A stretch of DNA of 64,000 bases from Balanoglossus misakiensis. Taxonomy: Eukaryota > Hemichordata. The notes beneath the pieces are model-generated. The model saw nothing but the letters and a program-made list of their open reading frames with translations. It searched no databases and was not told the DNA's origin. The translations under genes were made by a program, and so were the position numbers. This document shows positions 35,150 to 45,255 of the stretch, in pieces (within the stretch, counting starts at the first letter, position 1; every line of letters starts with the position of its first letter). The stretch spans positions 186,001 to 250,000 of the forward strand of contig CM082584.2 of NCBI GenBank assembly GCA_040954595.2, written 5' to 3'.

Positions 35150-35641
35150 AAAGGAATAGAGCTAAGCTGCTGTCCGTTTCTAATTGTTACTCGTTCAAAA
35201 ATCACCTGTCACATCACTCCAATTTTGTATCAGTTGCACTGGCTACCTGTTACACAGCGTATTGTTTTTAAGATGTTAGTTCTCATTTTTAAATCCATTC
35301 ATAAACTTGGTCCAATCTATCTTTCTAGCATGACTAATCTATATGTTCCGTGTGGCAATTTGAGGTCAGCTGATCAGTTCAAACTCTGCCCTGTTCGATC
35401 ACGCACCAAGAGTTATGGTGATCGTGCTTTTACTGTTGCTGCTCCAATTCTTTGGAATAATCTTCCACTCACCATTCACCAGGCACCAGACTTATCTGTT
35501 TTTAAAACAAATGTTAAAACTTTACTTTTTAAATCTGTTTTTTAGCCAATTGTTGTATTGTACTTTTGCTTTAAGCGTCATTGATCACATTTTTTGTGGA
35601 TACTGACGCTATACAAATAAATTATTATTATTATTATTATT
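35150..35641 (+). mobile_element. L2/CR1-like LINE, 3' end, block B
   Basis: Orthologous to 4548-5050, with the (ATT)n tail. It has TTG where A has the TAG stop before the LHWLP motif. Confidence 0.82.
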
Positions 35642-35734
35642 TCTATTTTTGTGTTTGTACAACATCAGTGAAGTTTAAATCATAATAAAAAAAATGATAA
35701 TTATCATTATTAACTGCTATAGATTCAAACTTAC

Positions 35735-35857
35735 TTGTCTCACACCTGTTTCCCTAGTAACACTCTGTGCACATGCCAATGGTGGCAGTACAAGAATTTG
35801 CCTGTTGTTGGCAGGTACCTCCATTGAGACAAGGACTAGTGAAGCATGGATTAGGAA
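35735..35857 (-). pseudogene. EGF-like exon 8, block B, with in-frame TAG
   Basis: Same structure and same TAG (35754-35756) as A exon 8. Confidence 0.68.
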
Positions 35858-36087
35858 CTGGAAGACAGGAATTCAAAATTTTATACAACAGTTACCTATG
35901 GTAACACCAGTACACGTTCATTATTTCTTTGTTATGTTTTTATACTGGTGATTTTACTGTTTTTATTACCGATCATATGACTGACTTAAAGATGATGATG
36001 ATGATAATAATGACTACACCTGCTATTATTACTACAATGTACCTCAGCACTTAGATTTTTTAATAAATGACAAAGTACTGTACTCAC

Positions 36088-36217
36088 GTGTTTCACATGT
36101 GAAGCCCAGGTAGCAGCCAGCACATAGACATGTGACGCCTGTACAAGATCCCTGGATTGCTTGGCAAGTACCAGCATTCCGGCATGGGTTAAGGTTTGTG
36201 TTCGCACGGATTCATTG
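36088..36217 (-). pseudogene. EGF-like exon 9, block B, frameshifted
   Basis: Same extra base as A exon 9. One of the cysteine-flanking residues differs (QCAG in A, LCAG in B). Confidence 0.65.
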
Positions 36218-37036
36218 CTGCAAATGTACACAATATTTACAAAATAAAACAGTATACAACTGTAAGTATTTATAATCATCAATTGTGAATATCACACCAA
36301 TCAAGGCCTTTTAATGCACCCTGATTGCTGAGAGCTGAAATACGTGAACCAACGTGTATTTGTTTTCACTACTATATCACATGACATTCTGCATTTCTTT
36401 TCCATAGTTGGAGTCTGCACCCAACATTGTATTCCGGGGTAGCACTACCCGGAACCCCGAAACTTTTTCGTCATCATCCGAGTACTTTTCCCAGCATGCA
36501 GTTGCCAAGAAGGCTGCACAGGGAGTTTTTAATTTTGCACTGGTATACAATTTTTTTATTCGTCAATTTCACAGACACGTGCATTGCACATCAAAATTTT
36601 GCGTCAGAAGTGAGGACAACTTAACTAGGTACCAATGCAATGTGGTTTTAGGCGGATTTGAACTTTTCCTTTAATGTAACAGTTGTATTGACATGCGATT
36701 ATCATACTGAACATGAAGCAATCTCAAAATTGCTAAAAATAAAATAATTCAGAACATTTAGATTCTACAATGGTGAAAAATATGACAAACCTTCCAAAAT
36801 TCTTATTTTTGAGGCCATTTTACAAAAATCTACGAGCCTGGCAAAATCTGAAAGAGGTGCTAGATAAAGGGCGCTTTTTCAAAACTCTAGATGGTTGACC
36901 CCCAATTTTTATTCCATAGATTAAATGTTTAGAAGTCATAGTATCATTAGTATTAATTTTAACATGATCAGACGACCCTTTATTTCGAGGTGCGCAACAC
37001 CTTAAATATGTTTTTACGACTAAGACGACTACAAAC

Positions 37037-37253
37037 CTGGTAGAAGGGGAGTACATGTTGTTGATGGTCCCAGAGAGTAGGTTCTTGATGTGCAGGCAAG
37101 TGGGTGATGTTGCTGCACACTGACAGCCTGGATCGCAAGGGGTACAGGATACTTCTGTGGCTGTGTCAGCATAATAACTTGATGGACAAGGAATGGGGCT
37201 GTCTGACCCATCTGGACAGTAGTTACCTACGCCGCAATCAGCACATGTCATGT
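37037..37253 (-). CDS. GCC2/GCC3-type exon, block B only
   Basis: Acceptor TTCTACAG and donor GTTTGT bound 217 nt. The frame reads MTCADCGVGNYCPDG, IPCPSSYYADTATEVSCTPC, GCQC, then a cysteine-poor tail. It is open throughout. Block A lacks about 410 bp here (junction near 14246), so A lost this exon or B gained it; loss is more likely because the flanks are otherwise collinear. Confidence 0.7.
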
Positions 37254-37436
37254 CTGTAGAATAACAACAGCTTGTGTAGTGAGTGTTTTGCCAATATGAC
37301 AGAGTTCAAGTATGCTTATTTGGTTAAATTTTAAAAGGAATATCACCCACTGTTTTAGAGTTAATATTGCGAAAGGGACTTCATAAGTTGTCTGAAAACA
37401 CCAGTTTCCCCAATTTTCACTAATGTATAGGAATAC

Positions 37437-38065
37437 ATGAGAAGTCGGCCAGTACGCGCGTATGAGAAGTCGGCCAGTACGAGAAGTCGGCCAGTACGAG
37501 AAGTCGGCCAGTTGTTGAACTTGTACCCGAATAGTGCAGTGATGACCCAGATTACTTATAACAACACTTAATAAAATATAATTGCACTAAATATTTTCAT
37601 TTGGACGGATTTCCCAAATTCTTGACAACACAATGGCGTCATTTCAAATAATGGCGTAATCCGCGTAAGGAGCTTAGGTTGTTCGCCAAATTCCTGTGAC
37701 ATTTCTGATTAAAGGGAGTTGTTTCAAAGCCTACTAAAATACATAGAAGATGTATGTGTATATTCATACTTTCTGAGACAACACCAAACAAACAAACAAA
37801 CAAACGTGACAAGGAACAGACTACTGGCGCAGCTCAAGAAGTGCAGGTGACTGATGTTGACGTACCCCGGTGACGTACATGAAAAGTGAACAGACAGTTT
37901 TAAAATTCATCGGCTATTTGTACAAATATCTCAGCTCCTGTACATCAAGGAAACATTTCGTAGTGAAACAGTTATACATAACACAAAGTACCAGGGTTCT
38001 CTCCCACAGGCCGACTTCTCGTACTGGCCGATACCGACTTCTCATACTGGTCGACTTCTCAGGAC
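37437..38065. repeat. Foldback-like repeat with AGAAGTCGGCCAG motifs, block B
   Basis: Counterpart of 14380-15035. Four direct motifs at the left and two inverted at the right. Confidence 0.6.
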
Positions 38066-38180
38066 ACCATGTATAGCATAGCTGTTGAACTAAAAAAATA
38101 TGTAAAACTACAAGTGATGTAAACAACTTGTGGAACCATGTTCAAATCGAGACCAGAAGAAAAGAGATTTCAAGACTTAC

Positions 38181-38262
38181 CTCCTTCAACACTTTACTGC
38201 CCTGTAGCGCACTGTGTGACACTTGTAGTTGTGCATTCATAACCAGAAGGACGTGGCCGAAC
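38181..38262 (-). pseudogene. GCC2/GCC3-type partial exon, block B
   Basis: Counterpart of 15142-15223 with the same TAA. Confidence 0.55.
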
Positions 38263-38502
38263 CTAGCGAGTATGAACCTATCACAGAAAAAATTCAAAGA
38301 ACGATTGGTTTGGTCCAACGATCCCTTATTAGAGAGATGTCATTAATCACAGGTGTTACTGTACAATACCTCTTCAGTGGAATCATTGTGTTTTTCAAAG
38401 TGCATCACAATATCAACTCCAATGAGCATAACAGTTTAATTTTCTGTGTATGTCATGCTATAACACAGGGAAGTCACAAGAGTAATTTGCAGCCCAACTT
38501 AC

Positions 38503-38683
38503 CAGTAACTGTTGAACAATCAACTACGGGTGACATGGTTGGACACTTGGATCCTGCTGGACAAGGCGTGCATGTGCCGTCGCCTTCCATAGCATATTCA
38601 CCATTGCCACAGTCAAGCGGATCTTACATTGGATCTGAACACGATTGTCCAGCAGGGCACAGAAGACGGGATGTGCGTGCAGG
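38503..38683 (-). pseudogene. GCC2/GCC3-type exon, block B, with TAA
   Basis: Counterpart of 15464-15644. TAA at 38624-38626. Substitutions give SCSDPM instead of SCTDSM just before the stop. Confidence 0.6.
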
Positions 38684-39082
38684 CTCCTCACTTATTTCAT
38701 CTGATTAAAGAAAATGAGGTTTTTAGTGAAGTATTTGTGATACAGTGTCATTTAAAATAACAAATTACTTGAGATGATTCACTTCATAATTCTGAGACAA
38801 GTATACGGGCATGTAGAAAATTCTTTGGAGGACATTAAACGTCATTTCTAATCAACCATTTTCTGAATATCATAAGACTCTGCGAGATCTCACATGGCTA
38901 ACCGGGTCTCGCAAGATTTCGCACTGAGTTGATAATCTGTTGTAAACACATACCACATACATACACACACACACATAACCCCAGTCGCACTGACTTGAAA
39001 ATCTGTTGTAAACACATACATGCATACACACATACCACTCAGTTTCATCACACAGCAAACTGAACAAGTACCACAATTTTAC

Positions 39083-39216
39083 CATTTGTACATCTGGTAC
39101 AGTTTGTTGCATCAGCCAATGACACGTAACCCTTGGTACACTTGAATTGCGATGCACTGGGATCTGTGCAGGCGTACCCTTGCTCACAAATAGTACACTG
39201 TTCAGCACCGGCTGAT
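39083..39216 (-). CDS. GCC2/GCC3-type exon, block B, intact
   Basis: Counterpart of 16055-16188, open. The donor is GTAAAA here. Confidence 0.68.
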
Positions 39217-39470
39217 CTGTAAATCAAACAAAGAATTTACACACCAAGTTAACCTTTGAATACCACTGTAAAAAATTGGCGCAAATTTTAATTATTTTCA
39301 TAAATAGAGGTCTATTCAAATTTGGAAAAATTGTCATTTTTTCATTCATATATTATATCAGTAAATTTTAAATACAGAAATGGAAAATGTTCCCATCCTA
39401 TTTTTCAGTTAGTAAATTACCTGACCTAATGTTTGATGTTGGAAATAAAGGTTGGTGGGTAGAAATTTAC

Positions 39471-39601
39471 CTGTTATGCAAGAGGTACAGCGAGACATCC
39501 TTTGTCCAAGGCCGAACTGTAATAACCAGCCGAGCATAAAATCACAGTGTTACCATTTGGACATTGGTTACCAGCTGGGCAATCAGCACATGATGTTTGT
39601 G
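39471..39601 (-). pseudogene. GCC2/GCC3-type exon, block B, frameshifted
   Basis: Counterpart of 16332-16462 with the same one-base shift. Confidence 0.6.
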
Positions 39602-39980
39602 CTGAAAATAAACAGAGATTTATAGAATCTTATTGTCACAGTCATACTTTCAAAGACGTGGGATTCTCACGCGGGTTGGGGACACAAAAATCCCTGGCAA
39701 AAGATTGAGGACAGGAAAATGCCAAACCAGAGATATTGGTAACAGAAACTGTATACAGTCAATGCCATGTGGCAGTGTGCTGTTCTAACAACAGACAAGA
39801 ATGTGACGATCATAGTCTGTGTTGGAGATTTGGAAAAGAGCAAATTCGGTGAAAAGACGGGACAAAACAAAAGTCTACTTATACGATGCACATGAAAACT
39901 GGATGAAAGCGAAGCAGTCCACTATTTGAATGCATTGGATGTAAAATTGGCAGAATATTTGGACTGGACGTAATGTTTGT

Positions 39981-41292
39981 ATGGGGTGCCATGTGTTAAC
40001 TTATTATTTAGCTAAATTATTTGTTCAAAAGTCATTATTTAACATACTTATATGTATGTAATTATAGATTTGCAAACCATTTAAGTCCTGACAATTTATT
40101 TATAAATAATTTCAAGTCGATTCAATTATATACATAAAATGTATTTTATGCTCTTTTATTTATATATAATAAATTATTTATAAACAATGTCAGTGTCAGT
40201 CTATTATATATATATCATGAGTGATGTACATAATTATTTATATTTAATTAATTATTTATAAACAAAAAAATTTAAGTGTATTATAAAAAGCTGATCGATA
40301 GCTCTACATTGTGGTCTCCGAGGTCAAAGGTTGGCCGGTCATGACAATGCCATTATTAAAATAGGGGCCAGTCTTCAAGACGTGACTCTACCAGCCTCCA
40401 GACCAGGAACTGGCGACCCGCCGTTTGTTTCCAACGCCAAATTTGATTCTAATGTTGAATTTACGAGAAAACAATTTATCTGACCTGTAGTTTTTTGGCT
40501 CACTTACGTTTTGATGACTGGCCCCTATTTTAATAATGGTACCGCCATGACCGGCCAACCTTTGACCTCAGAGACCACAATGTAGAGCTATCGATCAGCT
40601 TTTTGCGTTTCAATCAAACATTGCAATCACGGGCTAAAATCACTAACTAGTTGATACCTTTTTCGGTGTTTCATCTAACCTTTGAAAGGAGTATAATAAA
40701 AATGAAATGACCACACGTAATGTGCATTTCTTGTTCACGTGTGGGGACTATATGTGTGCGTAATGATCCAAATGCAAGGGGTTGTGTGAACAGGCCTTAA
40801 ATAATGAGTTTGCGTTAAATAATGAGTTTGCGTTAAATAATAAGTTGACAAACGGCGCGAGTGCATTTTTTCATGGTTTAGAAATCACTTATTTATATAT
40901 AATTCATTATATAATGTAAATCACTCATGATATATATATAATAGACTTGCACTTAAATTATTTATAAATCACTCATGATATATATATAATACACTTAAAT
41001 TTTTTTTTATTTATAAATTATTAATTATATATAAATAATTATGTACATCACTCATGATATATATATAATAGACTGACACTGACATTGTTTATAAATAATT
41101 TATTATATATAAATAAAAGAGCATAAAAATACATTTTATGTATATAATTGAATCGACTTGAAATTATTTATAAATAAATTGTCAGGACTTAAATGGTTTG
41201 CAAATCTATAATTACATACATATAAGTATGTTAAATAACGACTTTTGAACAAATAATTTAGCTAAATAATAAGTTAACACATGGCACCCCAT
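39981..41292. mobile_element. B-specific fully palindromic element with 8-bp target duplication
   Basis: Terminal inverted repeats begin ATGGGGTGCCATGTGTTAAC and extend for about 330 bp. A second nested inverted repeat (about 40288-40395 versus 40515-40608, GAGGTCAAAGGTTGGCCGGTCATG) lies inside. ATGTTTGT flanks both sides (39973-39980, 41293-41300). Block A has the empty site near 16835. An 8-bp duplication fits hAT-type integration. The element is AT-rich with no transposase, so it is a non-autonomous foldback. Confidence 0.9.
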
Positions 41293-41391
41293 ATGTTTGT
41301 ACGCACAGAATTACGCACATGCACATAAGATGATCGTCTGCCTTAAGTGAAAGATTACACAGTAATGCCCAAACTTTAAGTGCTGACTCAC

Positions 41392-41624
41392 CCTCTATAT
41401 TAGTGTAGTATCCATCTTCACAGACCTCTGGCTCCGACATACCATCATATTGGCACTTATACCCAGGGCAGGACAAGGCGTACAGTCTATACTTCCATTG
41501 TTGGCAAAATATCCCTGTCCGCATTGTGTTGGTGATGAGAGGCTGGCTGTTCCACACATGAAACCCTTGGACACAGCGTGCATGCTTCAGAACATGCTGA
41601 ACTGTAACTTCCAACTGCGCAGTC
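41392..41624 (-). pseudogene. GCC2/GCC3-type double-repeat exon, block B, frameshifted twice
   Basis: Counterpart of 16932-17164 with the same frameshifts. Confidence 0.6.
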
Positions 41625-41758
41625 CTGTAGGAGTGAAGACGTTAAATATTAGGGAGGTTTAGGAGCCCTCTAGCCAGCAAACTTCATCAAGGATGTACGC
41701 GCAGAACATAAACTGGAAACACTGTGCGCCCGGTCTTTTTCCCATAGGATTACATTGA

Positions 41759-42559
41759 TTATCACATACATAGCTCCGCATATACCATAGTATGACGTCA
41801 GACGTAGGTAAATTTGCACCAAGCGTTATTGTAATACCCATCCCTCTGACGTCACCAAACGGAACTATTTTAAACTTGTAAACAAAGTCCTCTTAGGGCG
41901 ACAAAATTCAGTGCAATTGTTGGTTTTATTTCGATTTTAAAAATAATCAAAGATAAATAAAATGTTTCGTATGTGTAAATATGGACGATCGACGATTAGT
42001 TTTACCTGTGTACATTTTTATCGCACCAACCGGCACCAAAACTATCGCAAGGTCGTCAGTGCTGAGCCAATGTCGTCGCGTTGTCGAACGAGCAACAGGT
42101 ACAAAACTGAGTATTCGCAAAAATTTTGATGCGACGATTAGAGCAAAACGGTCTAGTCATGAAGCAAAAGGCATAAGAAAGGTTTCCTGCTCCAGTGAAA
42201 CCTTGACGGACGATGAAATCCTGCTGACGCACGACAGACGGGTCCTCGCCAAAACCAGAATCGTCCAGGTCGTGACCTGAGTCACCTGACAGATAGACCG
42301 CATAACATCGATCTTCAATTTTGCACAAAATAGTTACAAATTTTATCGCAACCACAAAGAGATTTATTTGAAAATCAAAATTAGCGGATCTATGTATGTG
42401 ATAAACATATAATTCCCCCGTATTCCTCACTCGTGTACCTGCGTCGCGAACTCTCGATTCCCAGTATAGAATGGCTCGGAGGGATACGGCCGCTATACGG
42501 GGAATCACTCGTCCGCGACGCAGGCACACTCGTTCGAAATACGGGGGAATTATATATAA
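41759..42559. mobile_element. B-specific composite insertion of two inverted-repeat elements
   Basis: Block A reads straight through (ACATTGATAATCGCC near 17295). In B, the first part (41759-42404) has 15-bp inverted ends TTATCACATACATAG. It adjoins a 150-bp hairpin (42405-42559) with ends ATATAATTCCCCCGTATT. The hairpin resembles the element at 58511-58672 in its ends and central dyad. Confidence 0.7.
41981..42280 (+). CDS. Orphan ORF of 99 codons inside the B-specific insertion
   Basis: ATG-initiated, basic (RRLVLP, RVVERATGTKLSIRK), no recognised domain. Cargo, remnant or chance ORF cannot be told apart. There is no counterpart in block A. Confidence 0.2.
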   Translation: MDDRRLVLPVYIFIAPTGTKTIARSSVLSQCRRVVERATGTKLSIRKNFDATIRAKRSSHEAKGIRKVSCSSETLTDDEILLTHDRRVLAKTRIVQVVT

Positions 42560-43432
42560 TAATCGCCAGAAAACAAACTTCTACTATTGTCATTTTAACG
42601 AAATTTTACACATAGCTCAGTCCAGCAAATATAAATTCATTGGTCAAATAAAATATAGGGGTCACCGTGCTCTTTTTTGAGATAAATTGCGTTAAGAATT
42701 TTGCCCATAGACAAACCGCTGGTGAAAAATGCTGAGTCAGCAGATTTCTTCTATTATCGACCAAATTCATGGCTCTGTATTTCAAAAACAAGCCCAGTGA
42801 CCCCTATATTTAATTACGGATTTTTATTATACATACAAAGGAGAATAAAAAAATCCACAATTAAAAAAAATGACAATACTTTCAATTTTACTGAACGTAC
42901 ATCCTTAATGTTACTTATGTAGTGGAGCACCAAAACCCAAATTTTCATATCGATTGTGTATTTTGTGATAAAAGCACCAAACTTGGCTCAGATGTGTGTT
43001 AATGTGTACTGAACAAATTCAGATAGCGAGTCACTAAATATCTGTTAAAGAGTTTCCATGGCAACCAATTATTTTCAAAATGGCCGCCAATACAGATAAT
43101 CACACCTGTTAAACACCAAAATAAATTCAGATTACAATATTTGAAATAAGAAACTACGAAAAGAACGGTTTGCAATAGAACTATGGTTATTGAACAACAA
43201 ATGTACTTATAAGGGTAACTAAGGGATCAAAACACAGGTGCAACTTTCAATCCCTGGTTCTCGCATTAGTATAGGTGCTCCCCCTAGTCAAACATTATGG
43301 CTAGTTGCGATATTTAACTTGAAGTACGTAAATTACACACACACGAATCGCAACAGTTAGCGAGTCACTAAATATCTATTGAAGAGTGACTATGCAACTT
43401 ATTCAAGATCCATCCTATCCACAATACGTGTG

Positions 43433-43696
43433 AACTTCTACTCTCTACATGGAATGTCCGCTCAGCTGGATGCAAATCATTAGACATTGCAGACTACATC
43501 ACAGATAAAGACATTGATATTCTTGTACTCACTGAAACATGGTTGAAGGAATCTGGTGACGAACACGTAATGGCTGAATGCACACCACCAGGCTATGCTG
43601 TCAAACATCTACCTGGGGTTGGCAAGATCAGTGGAGGCTTAGCTTAAATTCATAAGCTAGCACTAAAATTAACAGCTTGGAAGCCTATTCTCTCTG
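43433..43696 (+). pseudogene. L2-like LINE endonuclease, 5' part
   Basis: LLSTWNVRSAG, DIDILVLTETWL and GGLA are the N-terminal APE-type endonuclease motifs of an L2/CR1 element. A stop follows GGLA, and the TTAA-flanked MITE at 43701 interrupts the domain. It sits about 110 bp beyond the end of block B. Confidence 0.78.
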
Positions 43697-43700
43697 TTAA

Positions 43701-44140
43701 ACCCCGGTGCGGAAAGTCCTGGGGTTCGGATTAACGTGTGTTTGTATAGTTGTTTATTTGGGAGTGGTCGTCGTGCATAATGACTGTGTAATGGCTCTCA
43801 TGTACACAGAAAATAATTGAACACTTCACACTTCCACGCGATTGACAACTGTTTCAATGGCGTGGTTATTGTTTCCCAGGGACGCTTCTGAAAAGCACTG
43901 AAACCAGATTTCTCCCAAAATCATCGTTGTTTCATAAGCTCGTGTACTTTTTCGTCGATAACTGTATGTTGTGTGTGTTTATAAAGCCAACTACTGTCGT
44001 TGTGTGGTGTAATTCTTTATGCGTGGACCTGTTTGGGCCGATTTTCATAGAGCCAAGATCGTTGGTGTTGTCTGTTGTCAGGCAAACGGCATTAAGATTC
44101 GCCACTGATTTGGGGGGTCTTTTATACGCCGCACCGGGGT
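43701..44140. mobile_element. TTAA-flanked MITE inserted in the LINE endonuclease
   Basis: Perfect 12-bp inverted ends ACCCCGGTGCGG are flanked by TTAA at 43697-43700 and 44141-44144. LINE coding is contiguous if the element is removed. TTAA duplication suggests piggyBac-type mobilisation. The long ORF that starts inside it and runs into the LINE is a chance fusion. Confidence 0.88.
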
Positions 44141-44144
44141 TTAA

Positions 44145-44597
44145 ATCTTTTGAGGCAGCGGAAGCAACTATTCTTCACCAGAAACTTTCCATGAAAATAA
44201 TTCTTGTCTTCCGTCCACCACCATCAGTTAAGAATAAGTTCACTGCACCACAGTTCATGGAAGAGTTCAGTACAACACTTGAGAAGTATGTCACCTGCTC
44301 AAGTAATCTCTTCATCGTAGGAGATTTCAATATTCACCTAGAAGATGATAAGAATCCAGTAACACAGAAATTCAATGGAATCATCAGCGCCTGTAATCTG
44401 AAACAATGGGTCCAACAACCAACACACAGAAAGGGTCATACTCTTGATCTCATTGTATCTAACTCTGCGTCTAACATCAAGAGTGTCTCTGTAGACTGCT
44501 TGGAACTCTCTGATCACAATCCTGTCAATGCAAAACCCTTTCAAAGCCATGGTTCAGTCCAAACGCATTGTTTCCTATGGAATGTACGACCTCTAAA
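44145..44597 (+). pseudogene. L2-like LINE endonuclease, 3' part
   Basis: AEATILHQKLSMKIILVFRPP, LFIVGDFNIHLED, HTLDLIVSN and LSDHNPV are the C-terminal endonuclease motifs including GDFN and SDH. The frame shifts near 44550, and the fragment ends at the foldback starting about 44617. No RT follows. Confidence 0.83.
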
Positions 44598-44616
44598 GAG
44601 AGAACTTGGGTGAAAT

Positions 44617-44951
44617 GGGACAAAGTCTCTCTCTTGCTGCCTTTTCCATAAATTATGTTTGATACAAGACACTGTTTATGTTATTCTACATGTGGATATA
44701 TAGTGAATCAACGTTCAACCACACACAACTTCCATCCCACTTGCAGACACTAGAGTGAAAAAGTCACCAAATTGAATAATTGGTGTTTACCGTTTATTCA
44801 TTTTGGCGAGATTTTTACTCTCATATGCTTCAAATGGGATGGAAGGTGTGTGTGGTCGAACGTTGATTCACTATATATCCACATGACATAAACGGTGTCT
44901 AGTATCAAACATAGTTAATGGATAAAAGGCAGCGAGAGAGAGACTTTGTTC
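44617..44951. mobile_element. Foldback MITE abutting the LINE endonuclease
   Basis: Inverted arms of about 130 bp (GGGACAAAGTCTCTCTCTTG... and its complement) surround a 65-bp centre. CTCTAAAG occurs at both outer flanks (44591-44598 and 44952-44959), a possible 8-bp target duplication, though about 18 bp of extra sequence lies on the left. Confidence 0.72.
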
Positions 44952-45135
44952 CTCTAAAGTATACCTTAAAGGTGGCCACTAACAGGTTTGACTGTATGTT
45001 GATCTGTGTCATGAATAGCAGACATTTACCAATGACTGATTGTACAATATATGATTTCAGTGTCACATATACATGTATAAGACACTAAGTACAAACCCAT
45101 ACATCTTACTTTCTCTCCAAATTGTAGATACTCAC

Positions 45136-45247
45136 AAACGCATGTATGTTGAATCCTGGTCTGCAACCACACTCTGGTAACTGGTTGGTGTGTTGCAACC
45201 TACTTGTTGGCATGGTGACAAACCAGCTTGATCGCACTCATTGTCAT
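45136..45247 (-). pseudogene. Calcium-binding-EGF-like exon, frameshifted
   Basis: Acceptor CCCGCAG, then DNECDQAGLSPC and GCNTPTSY, and in another frame PECGCRPGFNIHAF before a GTGAGT donor. The DNEC start is typical of cbEGF domains. A small indel breaks it. Confidence 0.6.
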
Positions 45248-45255
45248 CTGCGGGG

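Larger units (their letters stand above)
30591..43319. repeat. Duplicated block B
   Basis: Collinear partner of block A (363-18498). B-specific features are a 1.3 kb palindromic element at 39981-41292, a composite insertion at 41759-42559, extra sequence at about 32850-33412 and 33600-33843, and retention of the cysteine-rich exon 37037-37253. B lacks the Gypsy element, EGF exon 5 and the 17787 foldback. Confidence 0.92.

Noticed and set aside
43927-44613. A 228-codon ORF as a host gene
   Set aside because: Its first third lies in a TTAA-flanked MITE and the rest is LINE endonuclease; the fusion is accidental.
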